17,035 nucleotides of DNA from an uncultured Planctomycetaceae bacterium (GCA_937900985.1 CALCGM010000726.1:1-17035), one strand, 5' to 3'. Positions 1 through 7,308 are shown, numbered from the stretch's first letter. Numbers and translations are program-made. Notes: generated from the letters alone by a model not told the origin.

Positions 1-567
1 GTGCATGTCGATGTGCAGGTGGTGGCGGCCACGAATCGTGATCTCGAGCAGGAGGCCGAGAAGGGCAACTTCCGCGAGGACCTCTACTACCGGCTCAACA
101 TGATTGAGCTGACGGTTCCACCCCTGCGGGAGCGGCCCGACGACATCCCCGAGTTCATCGCCTTTTTCGCTGAGCAGTTTGCCCAGCGGTATCGCATGCC
201 GGTCTGGGAGCCGACGCAGGAGGAGCTCGATGCCTTCTGTGCCTTCCCGTGGCCGGGCAACGTGCGGCAGCTTGGGCATGTGATCGAGCAGGCCTACGTG
301 CTGCAGATCACGCCGGAGCTCCCGATGCAGCGGAGGGGGCAGCAGGCGGCTGCCGCGACGGCGGGTGGATCGGCTGCCGCTGCGAATGCGGCGGCTGATG
401 GTCGGGTGCCCTACCTCGACCTGGCGAAGCTCAGGCGGCAGGCAATCAAGCAGGCCCTCGAGGAGACCCGCGGCCACAAATCAAAGGCTGCCAAGCTGCT
501 CGGTGTGCATGCCAACACGCTCACGCGGATGCTCCGCGAAGATGGCGACGAAGACGCCGCGGGCTAA
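1..567 (+). CDS. Sigma-54-dependent transcriptional activator, C-terminal part (5' end outside window)
   Basis: This is the C-terminal 188 residues of a bacterial enhancer-binding protein that activates sigma-54 promoters, probably an NtrC-type response regulator. The gene is open at the window edge, so the GTG at position 1 is simply an in-frame codon and not a supported start. Seen in the sequence: the end of the AAA+ domain with VVAATNRDL (residues 7-15), FREDLYYRLN (24-33), PPLRERPDDIP (40-50) and the sensor-II-type FPWPGNVRQL (82-91). An alanine-rich linker (about 115-132) follows, then a Fis-type helix-turn-helix (about 148-180) containing GHKSKAAKLLGVHANTL. The GAFTGA loop and any receiver domain lie upstream of the window. 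It converges on the barrel protein gene with only 15 bp between stop codons and no terminator visible. The family is sure; the signal sensed and the targets are unknown. Confidence 0.93.
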   Translation: MHVDVQVVAATNRDLEQEAEKGNFREDLYYRLNMIELTVPPLRERPDDIPEFIAFFAEQFAQRYRMPVWEPTQEELDAFCAFPWPGNVRQLGHVIEQAYVLQITPELPMQRRGQQAAAATAGGSAAAANAAADGRVPYLDLAKLRRQAIKQALEETRGHKSKAAKLLGVHANTLTRMLREDGDEDAAG

Positions 568-582
568 AGCGACAGGCCGGCC

Positions 583-1644
583 TCAATACCACACCCCCGC
601 CCGCACCATGAAGGTGTCGCCGGGATGGTAGTCGGCGGTGTCGGTGATGTAATACTCCACCAGGCGGCCGAAAACATAGCCGCCCTCCAGCCGCCAGCTG
701 AGACCGAGGTCGGCGGGCTTGCGTTCCCAGCCAGCGATCAGCCGGTAGTCGTGGTAGACGACGACGTCGTTGGCGCCGCTGTCGCGACGGACCGCCCACT
801 GGCTACCACCAAACTCGGCAGCAATGTAGGCCCACTGACTGGCCCAGGGCGTCTCCCGCACCCGCCAGGCCGCTCGCGGCCTGGGAAAGATCAGCTCGTA
901 GCGGCGGTCTTCGGAAGGGGTCCAGAGCAGGCCGCCCGCTGGCAGCAGGTTGACATCGTAGCGGTCGAGGTAGATCACGCCAGCGACAAGGCGAAGTTGT
1001 TCGCTGAATTCCCAAGCGCCAAAGCCGTGGCCGGTGATGCGGAAGGCCTGCGACGTGTCGTTGACGAAGTCGCTGTACCAGCCGGGCGCGACTGCCAGGT
1101 CGACGCCCAGCCGCTGGCCGATCTTCCGCATCCAGCGGGCCTGGATGTAGGCGTCGTAGAGCTGGGCGGGCAGGCCGGGATCGAGCGGGCCAGGTACCTC
1201 GTCGACGAAGACCGTGCCGAAGCCGGGTGTGACCAGCAGCGGTGAATCGACGGTGGGTGCCGGCATCCCGATCGTGGCGCTGGTCTCGAGCCAGGTCAGC
1301 CCCAGGCCGTTGTCGCCCAGGCTGGGCAGCTCAGTGGCGGTGAAGATCAGCTGCTGCAGCGGGCCGGGCTTGGCCCCGGGAGGCAGCTTGCGGCCGGCGG
1401 GCGGTGAAAACTCCTGCGGCGGTTGGCCCGGTGGGGCAAGGCCGTCGGGCAGGAGCGGCTCGGTGAGGTCCTGAGGATCGCCCAGCGCCGCCACCCGCAG
1501 CGGTGGGCGGTCGGCAACGGGCGGCAGGGCCGTGAGGCCTGGAAAGCGGTCGGCGGTTTCTGCTGGGAACGGCGGCAGCGGCTCCTCGGCATGGCCGAGG
1601 AGTGGCTGCAGAGCCAGCAGGGTGAGCAGAAGCAACAGTCGCAT
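583..1644 (-). CDS. Outer-membrane beta-barrel protein, DUF6268-like, paralogue 1
   Basis: Probable secreted outer-membrane barrel protein of unknown function, 353 residues. I chose the ATG at 1644 because it puts a classical signal peptide at the N-terminus (MRLLLLLTLLALQPLLGHA). An in-frame ATG at 1674 would add ten residues with arginines and prolines before it and has no ribosome-binding site. After the signal comes a proline-rich stretch (about 20-95), then a region of alternating hydrophobic and polar residues as expected for beta strands. It shares LLVTPGFG (136-143) and the block YLDR-x-x-V-x-x-LPAGG-x-x-WTP-x-x-D-x-RY (from about 225) with the gene directly upstream, so the two are paralogues. 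The assignment to DUF6268, a family common in planctomycetes, is from memory of the motif and was not searched. The ligand is unknown; this could be a porin-like or structural barrel. Confidence 0.8.
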   Translation of the reverse strand: MRLLLLLTLLALQPLLGHAEEPLPPFPAETADRFPGLTALPPVADRPPLRVAALGDPQDLTEPLLPDGLAPPGQPPQEFSPPAGRKLPPGAKPGPLQQLIFTATELPSLGDNGLGLTWLETSATIGMPAPTVDSPLLVTPGFGTVFVDEVPGPLDPGLPAQLYDAYIQARWMRKIGQRLGVDLAVAPGWYSDFVNDTSQAFRITGHGFGAWEFSEQLRLVAGVIYLDRYDVNLLPAGGLLWTPSEDRRYELIFPRPRAAWRVRETPWASQWAYIAAEFGGSQWAVRRDSGANDVVVYHDYRLIAGWERKPADLGLSWRLEGGYVFGRLVEYYITDTADYHPGDTFMVRAGVWY

Positions 1645-1698
1645 ACAGGATTCCGGCGGTCGGCCTCGCCTCATCAGGCGGCTGAGGCGAATGCCGTG

Positions 1699-2931
1699 TT
1701 AGTAGGCCAGCCCGAGGCGAAACATGAACGTGTCGTCGAGGTTCTGATACTGCGGTGGACCGTCGACGAAGAAGAGCTGCCGGTAGAACACGTAGCCGAC
1801 CTCAAAGTTGCCAGCCAGGCCGGTGGCGGTGACCGGCACCCACTCGGTGCCGAGGGTCACGCGGATGTCGTTGTAGTCGAAGGGGGAGATCTGCCCCGTG
1901 CTGCGGCGGAAGGTCCAGGCGCCGCCGCCATACTCGCCGGCGAGATACCACCAGATGGAGTGCTTGTTGACGTTGATGATTCTGTGCGACGCCCGCGGGG
2001 CCGGGAAGAAGATGTCGTAGCGAGAGTCGGCGTCGGGGGTCCAGGTGATGCCGCCTGCCGGCAGGATTTTGACCAGGTTTCGGTCGAGGTAGACCACGCC
2101 GAGCTTGCCCTGCATGGTCGGCGTGAGATTGATCGTGCCGATGCCGCGGCCCATGATGCGCCAGCTGTCGGTGGTAAACACGTCCCAGTTGGTGAACACG
2201 CCCACGCGAATGCCGAGCTCCGCGCCAAACAGCGGGGTGAACTGCGGGTTCCAGGCGGCGTCGAGGAAGCCGTCGTAGGTGTTGGGAGGCAGGTCGGCGA
2301 GCATCGTCGCGGTGGTCTGCGGACCATCCCAGAGCTGTAGGCCAAAGCCCGGTGTGACCAGCAGCGGGGCGTGGTTGAGATTGGCTGGTGAGTTGTGGAA
2401 GAAGGGGATCGCGAAGGTGGCGGTGGTGTCGAGTTCGTTGACGGCCACGCTTGTGCCCTGGCCGTTGCCGGCGAGGTAGGCCCAGCTGCCGCGGACTCCC
2501 TGAAAGAGCCGCATCGTCTGCTGAAACGAGGAGTTTTGCTGCGGATACCCGGGCTGGAAGAGGTACTGCTGGGGAGGTCCAGCGGTGCCCTGCGTCGGCA
2601 TCATGTTGGGCGCGGTGGTGGAGTATCCCGGGTAGCCGGGCTGGCCGCCCATGGCCGAGCTGGCAAACGGCTGCTGGGGGATCACCGCCGGCTGCTGCGG
2701 AGGAAGCTGTGTTGCCTGCGGAGCAAAGGGATCCCAGGTGGGGGGAGGTGGCGAGAGCGGTGTGCCGTAGCCGCTGGGCGCCTGGGCAAGCCGGTCGAGC
2801 GACGACGCTGCCGGTGGTGGCAACGAGGTGGTCTGAGCGTGTGACGGGCTGAGCCCACACACGGCAAGCCCCACCGCCGCTGCCAGGAGCATCGTCCAGC
2901 GGCGGCAGTCGCAGGGCAAACGGGCAGTCAT
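1699..2931 (-). CDS. Outer-membrane beta-barrel protein with Pro/Gln-rich N-terminal region, DUF6268-like, paralogue 2
   Basis: Secreted barrel-type protein of 410 residues with the chosen ATG at 2931, which gives a signal peptide ending in SPSHA (cleavage near residue 32). The frame is open to 3000, but that extension is polar and unlikely. A later ATG at 2892 would give an even more compact signal. Residues of about 37-140 form a low-complexity Pro/Gln/Gly/Tyr-rich segment (for example PPPPTWDPF and FQPGYPQQ) that the neighbouring paralogue lacks in this form. The remaining part carries LLVTPGFG (190-197), then YLDRNLVKILPAGGITWTP and FFPAPRASHR, matching the downstream gene block by block. 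The two genes are in tandem with 54 bp between them and probably arose by duplication and are co-transcribed. Function is unknown. The low-complexity segment may be a periplasmic or surface-exposed linker; this is inference. Confidence 0.8.
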   Translation of the reverse strand: MTARLPCDCRRWTMLLAAAVGLAVCGLSPSHAQTTSLPPPAASSLDRLAQAPSGYGTPLSPPPPTWDPFAPQATQLPPQQPAVIPQQPFASSAMGGQPGYPGYSTTAPNMMPTQGTAGPPQQYLFQPGYPQQNSSFQQTMRLFQGVRGSWAYLAGNGQGTSVAVNELDTTATFAIPFFHNSPANLNHAPLLVTPGFGLQLWDGPQTTATMLADLPPNTYDGFLDAAWNPQFTPLFGAELGIRVGVFTNWDVFTTDSWRIMGRGIGTINLTPTMQGKLGVVYLDRNLVKILPAGGITWTPDADSRYDIFFPAPRASHRIINVNKHSIWWYLAGEYGGGAWTFRRSTGQISPFDYNDIRVTLGTEWVPVTATGLAGNFEVGYVFYRQLFFVDGPPQYQNLDDTFMFRLGLAY

Positions 2932-3125
2932 GTGTGGAGTGAAGCTCTGTCGCACGCCTGGCTCACGATGGCTATGCTGCCGCAGATCGCCTGCGGCCAT
3001 GATGGAAAATCGCGGGGAGGTACCACGCCGCTTCGGCAGCGGTCAAGGTCGTCATCACGAATGCGGGCTGCCTGGAGCTGCGGCTTGCCTGCCTTACCAG
3101 AGGTCCGCGGTCTCCCACACCGCCC

Positions 3126-4040
3126 ATGGCACCACCACTTTCCAGCGTTTGTGGCTTCCGCATGCAGCCAGTTTCTCGATCCTCTGCCGTCACCCCAGGA
3201 GCCGAAGGCGCAGGCGGCGTCGATCCGATCGACCTGCAGCGGCTGGTGGCGATTGGCCGACTGGTCACGGTGGAGCATCTCCCGGTCGCCGACTCAACGA
3301 TGCACCGCGGCCGCGAGCTGGCGGCAGCGTCGCAGACCGCCGCGCTGCCTGCGGTGGTGCTTGCGGATCAGCAGACCGATGGTCGTGGGCGGCGGGGGGC
3401 AGGCTGGTGGCAGGCCGCCGGCAGCCTGGCGATCACCCTTGTGGTCGACCCAGTCTGGCTAGGCTGGCCACCATCTGGCCGCTCGCCTGCGGCGGCAGGC
3501 TGGTCGCTCGCCTGCGGGATCGCCCTGGCGGAGTCGTTGATGGCCGTCGTGCCGCCGCTCACGGTCGGGCTGCGGTGGCCCAACGATGTCGAGGTGGCCG
3601 GTCGCAAGCTTGCAGGCATCCTGGCGGAAGTGTCGCCGTCAGGACAGGTGCTCTTTGGGATCGGCGTCAACACGGCGGGGCGAATAACGGAGGCCCCGCT
3701 CCCGCTGCGAGAGCGGCTGGTGACGATTCCCGATCTGATCGGTGAGCCCCTGCCACGGCAGCAGCTGCTGGAAGCCTTTCTGCCGCGGCTCTGGAAGCTG
3801 CTCACGGCCTTAGCGGCAGACCCTGCGGTGCTGCGGCAGCGGTACGCTCCGCTGTGCACGCTGACGGGAGCGGCCGTGACCTTTCATCATGGCGAAGAAC
3901 AGGTTCTGGGCATCTGTCAGGGCATCGATGCCGAAGGAGCCCTCTGCATACAGACCGCGCACGGGGAGCGAAGGTTTCATGGCGGCAGCCTCACGCCGCA
4001 GAGCAGCCAGTGGAGGCCGGCAGCATCGTCCGGCTCATGA
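3126..4040 (+). CDS. birA: Biotin--[acetyl-CoA-carboxylase] ligase, monofunctional
   Basis: Attaches biotin, through biotinyl-5'-AMP, to the biotin carrier domain of acetyl-CoA carboxylase and similar enzymes in the cytoplasm. Seen in the 304-residue product: DSTMHRGREL (56-65), the biotin/ATP loop GRGRRGAGWW (86-95), RWPNDV (150-155), GRKLAGILAE with the key lysine K161, and GIGVN (178-182). A small C-terminal domain ends in RFHGGSL. There is no N-terminal winged helix, so this is the monofunctional class and not a biotin-operon repressor. The start is uncertain: ATG 3126 or ATG 3162 (residue 13), neither with a clear Shine-Dalgarno. It diverges from the barrel gene across about 195 bp in which no convincing promoter stood out. 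Its stop overlaps the convergent methyltransferase stop by 6 bp (4035-4040). Confidence 0.92.
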   Translation: MAPPLSSVCGFRMQPVSRSSAVTPGAEGAGGVDPIDLQRLVAIGRLVTVEHLPVADSTMHRGRELAAASQTAALPAVVLADQQTDGRGRRGAGWWQAAGSLAITLVVDPVWLGWPPSGRSPAAAGWSLACGIALAESLMAVVPPLTVGLRWPNDVEVAGRKLAGILAEVSPSGQVLFGIGVNTAGRITEAPLPLRERLVTIPDLIGEPLPRQQLLEAFLPRLWKLLTALAADPAVLRQRYAPLCTLTGAAVTFHHGEEQVLGICQGIDAEGALCIQTAHGERRFHGGSLTPQSSQWRPAASSGS

Positions 4041-5132
4041 CGGCCGGCGGGCGACGACGCAGAGCTCGCGACCACCAGAGGAGAGCTGGCGGGCAGTGGG
4101 TGTGAAGCCCCAGCTGCGGAAGCGGTCGAGCCAGGCGGGGAGATCAGCTGCCCGCTTCCACTGCGGCAGCTTGAGGGTGGCGATGATCCCCTGCAGGCTC
4201 GTGCCTGGTGCCGTGGCCACCCGCTGCAGCGCGTCCATCGTGCTCGAGGGATCGATGTTCATGTCGGTGACGAGCCAGTCGAAGCCCCGCAGCTGCCGCA
4301 GCCGCACATCACGGGCCCGCATCTGCCAGTGTTCGAAGCGTGGGTGCTCGGCCACACGCGGATCGATGTCGGCCGGGTCGATGCCCACCACCGTCAGGCC
4401 CAGCGAGAGGAGCCGTTGGCTTGCACCGCCTGGTGCCGCGCCGAGTTCGCAGGCCCGCTGTCCGGCCCGCACGGGAACCTCGAAGACCGCGACCGCCTCA
4501 TCAAGCTTCAGCCAGGCCCGCGAGACCGCGTCTTCAGGGAGCCGCCCCGGATAGAAGCCCCCTGGCCAGCAGCTCGATGGCGATGCCGCGGTGTGCCAGC
4601 CGACCCAGGCTCGGCCAGGTGCGTCGATGACGATGCTGAGCACATCCTCACCTTTCGAGGCGATGCTGCCGGCTGCTGCGTCGCTGCCGTCGCTGGCCGG
4701 GGGGCAGCCGAGCATGGCCGCGACGGTCGCATGCAGCTCGACCGCCGCCGGCAACACGTCGGCAGACGCAGCCTCCTGTGGCTTCCGCCGTGGCGGAGCG
4801 GCTCGCTGCCAGACATGCAGATGGTGAGGCGTGGAGCGGGTGGCTGCTGCTGCGGTGGCCAGCTCGTGCACAGACGAGCCGGTGACCTGCCCAAGCGACA
4901 ACGCACTGCTGCGGGCAAAGGGCAGCCCGGACGCGTCGGGAAGAGCCATGCCCTCGGGCATGCGGAAGGTGACAGCGCCGCGCCGCCAGGCGGCCCGCAT
5001 CAGCTGCGGCAGCATCAGCTGCTGGGTGAGAAAGAGTCCTTCCTCAGCACCGGGCTGGCAGGACACGAGCAGAAAACGGCTGGCCGCAGGCTGTGCTGCG
5101 GAGCCGGTGGGTGGGTGGGGAGCGTCGGTCAT
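4035..5132 (-). CDS. RlmM/FtsJ-like SAM-dependent RNA methyltransferase
   Basis: Probable 2'-O-ribose methyltransferase acting on RNA, 365 residues. The C-terminal half is a Rossmann methyltransferase with the SAM-binding ELGAAPGGAS (229-238). A plausible FtsJ-type catalytic tetrad is present: K209 in SRAWLKLDEA, D290 in LVTDMN, K321 in TLKL and E356 in GRELCVV. This layout and the length match RlmM (YgdE, 23S rRNA C2498 methylation) better than the short RrmJ. The N-terminal half (1-200) would be the THUMP-like substrate-binding part, but it is weakly recognisable and Ala-rich, so target specificity is not secure. The frame stays open to 5498, but residues before MTDAPHPP are an artefact of reading through the terminator and the antisense of the Lys-repeat gene. 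I therefore chose ATG 5132. It lies downstream of the hairpin at 5161-5206. Confidence 0.85.
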   Translation of the reverse strand: MTDAPHPPTGSAAQPAASRFLLVSCQPGAEEGLFLTQQLMLPQLMRAAWRRGAVTFRMPEGMALPDASGLPFARSSALSLGQVTGSSVHELATAAAATRSTPHHLHVWQRAAPPRRKPQEAASADVLPAAVELHATVAAMLGCPPASDGSDAAAGSIASKGEDVLSIVIDAPGRAWVGWHTAASPSSCWPGGFYPGRLPEDAVSRAWLKLDEAVAVFEVPVRAGQRACELGAAPGGASQRLLSLGLTVVGIDPADIDPRVAEHPRFEHWQMRARDVRLRQLRGFDWLVTDMNIDPSSTMDALQRVATAPGTSLQGIIATLKLPQWKRAADLPAWLDRFRSWGFTPTARQLSSGGRELCVVARRPS

Positions 5133-5160
5133 GGGTGAAGTATGGAAGCACCGTGCCTGT

Positions 5161-5206
5161 GAAAAAATCAGGCCGGCCCGGGCGCCCAAGGGCCCGGGCC
5201 GGCCTT
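5161..5206 (-). terminator. Strong Rho-independent terminator downstream of the Lys/Ala/Val-repeat gene
   Basis: A perfect 14-bp GC-rich inverted repeat: AGGCCGGCCCGGGC (5170-5183) pairs with GCCCGGGCCGGCCT (5192-5205), leaving an 8-nt loop. On the minus strand the stem is followed directly by GATTTTTTC, the U-run expected of an intrinsic terminator. On the plus strand it is followed only by TTCTC. It sits about 105 bp after the stop of the repeat gene (5311) and 29 bp before the methyltransferase start, so it should separate the two transcription units. Confidence 0.88.
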
Positions 5207-5310
5207 TCTCGTCTGGACGTGGGTGGGTGCCTTGCCGGTGCCCGCGAGGGAGCCTCCGGCTGGACCGCCCGATCTTGTCGACCCGAAGGCCAACCAAAGC
5301 GGGGAAGACC

Positions 5311-5469
5311 TTAGATCTTGGCCTTCTTGGCGACCTTCTTCTTGGCGACCTTCTTGGCCACCTTCTTCTTGGCGACCTTCTTAGCCACCTTCTTGGCGAC
5401 CTTCTTCTTGGCGACCTTCTTAGCCACCTTCTTCTTGGCGACCTTCTTCGCGGCCTTCTTCTTGGCCAT
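5311..5469 (-). CDS. Very small Lys/Ala/Val-repeat protein, histone H1-tail-like
   Basis: A 52-residue protein made almost only of lysine (28), alanine (13) and valine (9), with the initiator Met and a final Ile. It begins MAKKKAAKKVAKKKVAKK, continues with alternating VAKK and VAKKK units, and ends KKAKI. All lysines are AAG. Evidence that it is real: an ATG preceded by an ideal Shine-Dalgarno AAGGAG (5478-5483) with 8-nt spacing, stronger than nearly every other gene here; a clean stop; and a strong terminator downstream. Similar lysine-rich tails are known in bacterial H1-like proteins (Hc1/Hc2 of chlamydiae, AlgP-type proteins), which bind and compact DNA. Nucleoid binding here is inferred from composition alone. 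It is much shorter than Hc1 and has no globular domain. The nearly identical DNA repeats make copy-number variation likely. An alternative role is binding RNA or another polyanion. Confidence 0.8.
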   Translation of the reverse strand: MAKKKAAKKVAKKKVAKKVAKKKVAKKVAKKVAKKKVAKKVAKKKVAKKAKI

Positions 5470-5477
5470 AGAAATGG

Positions 5478-5483
5478 CTCCTT
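5478..5483 (-). promoter_or_regulatory. Ribosome-binding site of the Lys-repeat gene
   Basis: AAGGAG on the minus strand, 8 nt before the ATG at 5469. It decides this start and supports translation of an ORF that is otherwise short and of low complexity. Confidence 0.8.
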
Positions 5484-5510
5484 GCCATGAGTGCCCATTT
5501 ACTCAACACG

Positions 5511-5548
5511 CGACCAATCCCCTGGGCACTCGAAGTGGAGATTGGTCG
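5511..5548. repeat. Inverted repeat upstream of the Lys-repeat gene (candidate operator or leader hairpin)
   Basis: CGACCAATC (5511-5519) and GATTGGTCG (5540-5548) are perfect 9-bp inverted arms with a 20-nt spacer. The spacer itself holds a small CACT-CGA-AGTG inverted repeat (5527-5537). The element lies about 40-80 bp before the ATG of the repeat gene, where an operator or a 5'-leader hairpin would sit. No U-run follows on either strand, so it is not a terminator. Function is inferred from position only. Confidence 0.4.
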
Positions 5549-6066
5549 TCGATAACGAAAAATCGGTGTGCCTGCTCTCGCGTGCAGCGGCTGCCTCTCT
5601 GAGTGGTCATCTCCAAAGGCCAAAGCGGCGAGAAGATGCTTGGACCACGTGATGTCTGGTCAGAAACCCTGTGAAGTGGACAGCCAGCCTGATGTGATCC
5701 CACCGTCGTGACGCTGACGGCTCCCCTGGATCGAGCGACCAGTTTCTACAGGAGGGAAGTCTTCCTGCAGCTGCAATGGAGGTGGCGGTCACGTTTGAGG
5801 CATCCAGCACTCGTGTCTGCTGCACTCGAAGTCGTTCGAGTGCGTCGCCCGATTCATCGTTGAAGGAATCACTTGATGAAGTCGAAGCAACAACACGTCA
5901 GCATGATTGGGTGAGTTGTCGATGATGATGAGGAAAACTGTCAAGACTGGATCGATGATCGACAACGAAAAATTTGGTCCATTGAAGATGGCGAGCCACT
6001 ATGTCGATGGACCGTCACGGGTATCATCACCATCCCTTCATCCCACCAACGCAACGCACGACAGAC
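5549..6066. other. Long intergenic region without a recognisable gene
   Basis: About 520 bp between the Lys-repeat gene's leader and the aminotransferase. It is less GC-rich than its surroundings. Short frames exist on both strands, but none shows a ribosome-binding site with plausible protein composition, and I recognise no tRNA or known RNA. It holds a perfect 9-bp stem at 5822-5843. It also holds a near-repeated 18-mer: TCGATAACGAAAAATCGG (from 5549) and TCGACAACGAAAAATTTG (from 5959) match at 15 of 18 positions. It probably contains the divergent promoters of both flanking genes; a small RNA cannot be excluded. Confidence 0.5.
5822..5843. repeat. Perfect 9-bp inverted repeat with 4-nt loop
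   Basis: GCACTCGAA (5822-5830), loop GTCG, then TTCGAGTGC (5835-5843). No T-run follows on either strand, so a protein-binding site or an RNA hairpin is likelier than a terminator. The left arm plus the next two bases (GCACTCGAAGT) recurs at 5526-5536 upstream of the Lys-repeat gene, which could mean a shared regulator. This is weak evidence at 11 bp. Confidence 0.4.
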
Positions 6067-7308
6067 ATGAGCACCACAGCATCCGCATCGTCTCACGACC
6101 ACGCACGTCAGCCGCTTGCTCTTGCGCGGCGCATGCAGTCGCTTCAACCTTCCGCCACGCTGGCGATGGCCGCGAGGGCCTCAGCGATGAAGGCGGAGGG
6201 GATCGATGTGATCGATCTTTCGGTGGGTGAGCCCGACTTTCCCACGCCGGCCCACATCTGTGCTGCCGCCGAAGCGGCGATTCGCGCGGGCCACACGAAA
6301 TACACGCCTGCCGCTGGCATTCCTGCCCTACGGAAGGCGGTGGCTGCCGATGCCAGCCGTCGCACCGGCCGCGAGGTGACGGCGGCCGAGGTGATCGTGT
6401 CCAACGGGGCAAAGCACTCCCTGCACAATGTCTTCACCGCCCTGCTCAACGACGGCGACGAGGTGATCGTGCCGACGCCCTACTGGGTCAGCTATGCAGA
6501 GCTGGTGAAGCTTGCCGGCGGCACACCAGTGCTGCTGGAAACCCGCCTGGAAGACGACTTCAAGCTGCGGCCGGAGGCTTTGGCGGCGGCCGTCACGCCA
6601 GCCACGCGGATGCTGCTGCTCTGCTCACCGAGCAACCCGACCGGTGTCGTCTACTCAGCCGAAGAGCTCGCAGCGCTGGCCGACGTGGTGCTCGAGAAGA
6701 ACCTGGCAGTCGTGTCGGACGAGATCTACGACCAGCTGGTGTTTGACGGCCGGCAGTCGGTCTCCTTTCCCACGCTGCGGCCGGGCCTGGCTGAGCGAAC
6801 GATCGTGGTCGCGGGCGTCAGCAAGACCTACTCAATGACCGGCTGGCGGATCGGCTGGACGATTTCGCCGGTGCCGCTCGCCAAGGCGATGGGCAGCCTG
6901 CAGAGCCAGGAGACGAGCAACCCCTCAAGCATCAGCCAGTATGCGGCCCTGGCGGCGCTGGAAGGCCCTCAGGAGTGCGTGGCGGAGATGTGCCAGGCGT
7001 TTCAGAAGCGGCGCGACCTCGTGGCGGCGGGCCTGCGGGCCTTGCCGGGCATCCGGATTCCGGAGATTGGCGGGGCTTTCTACGCCTTCTTTGACATCTC
7101 GTCGCACCTCGGCACGTCCTACGGCGGGAAGCCGATCACCACGAGCGTCGAGTGGTGTGAGGCGCTGCTGGAGGCTGAGCAGGTGGCCACCGTGGCTGGC
7201 AGTGCGTTTGGCGCCGAGGGGCATGTGCGGATGTCGTTTGCCGCCTCCGAAGCGAAGCTCACCGACGGCCTGGCCCGTATCGGCCGGTTTCTCAGCACCG
7301 CCGAGTGA
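6067..7308 (+). CDS. Class I pyridoxal-phosphate aminotransferase, aspartate aminotransferase type
   Basis: A fold-type I PLP enzyme that moves an amino group between an amino acid and a 2-oxo acid in the cytoplasm, most likely aspartate/glutamate with 2-oxoglutarate/oxaloacetate (AspC/AspB subgroup Ib). Seen with ATG 6067 (413 residues): DLSVGEPDFPTP near the N-terminus; KYTPAAGIPALRKAV; N190 in SPSNPTG; D218 and Y221 in SDEIYD, contacting the cofactor; the Schiff-base lysine K253 in SKTYSMTGWRIGW; and R388 in VRMSF, expected to bind the substrate carboxylate. The frame is open back to an ATG at 6001, but those 22 extra residues are His/Pro-rich and unlike the family. A further ATG 66 bp downstream (residue 23 of this version) is also possible. 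It is alone on its strand and converges on the zinc dehydrogenase gene with 28 bp between stops. Substrate cannot be fixed from sequence; prephenate aminotransferases share these motifs. Confidence 0.92.
   Translation: MSTTASASSHDHARQPLALARRMQSLQPSATLAMAARASAMKAEGIDVIDLSVGEPDFPTPAHICAAAEAAIRAGHTKYTPAAGIPALRKAVAADASRRTGREVTAAEVIVSNGAKHSLHNVFTALLNDGDEVIVPTPYWVSYAELVKLAGGTPVLLETRLEDDFKLRPEALAAAVTPATRMLLLCSPSNPTGVVYSAEELAALADVVLEKNLAVVSDEIYDQLVFDGRQSVSFPTLRPGLAERTIVVAGVSKTYSMTGWRIGWTISPVPLAKAMGSLQSQETSNPSSISQYAALAALEGPQECVAEMCQAFQKRRDLVAAGLRALPGIRIPEIGGAFYAFFDISSHLGTSYGGKPITTSVEWCEALLEAEQVATVAGSAFGAEGHVRMSFAASEAKLTDGLARIGRFLSTAE

Noticed and set aside
1423..2340. 305-residue plus-strand frame opposite the barrel genes
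   Set aside because: Antisense open frame caused by high GC; composition lacks any family motif, and the opposite strand carries the conserved blocks and signal peptide.
5314..5466. Possible CRISPR or tandem-repeat array because of the recurring CTTCTTGGCGACC
   Set aside because: Units are 12-15 bp with no unique spacers and stay in one reading frame; this is a coding repeat.
5133..5498. N-terminal extension of the methyltransferase frame with RRRSPRR-type repeats, looking like an SR-rich nucleic-acid-binding tail
   Set aside because: It reads the Lys-repeat gene in the wrong frame and runs through the terminator hairpin. The AAG-based frame has a proper ribosome site and stop.
5318..5602. 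Plus-strand frame of repeated LATFF units that resembles a membrane-spanning repeat peptide
   Set aside because: It is the exact antisense of the Lys/Ala/Val repeats; no ribosome site or independent support.
5907..6230. 107-residue plus-strand frame before the aminotransferase
   Set aside because: It overlaps the aminotransferase start in another frame, has no ribosome site and no recognisable sequence.
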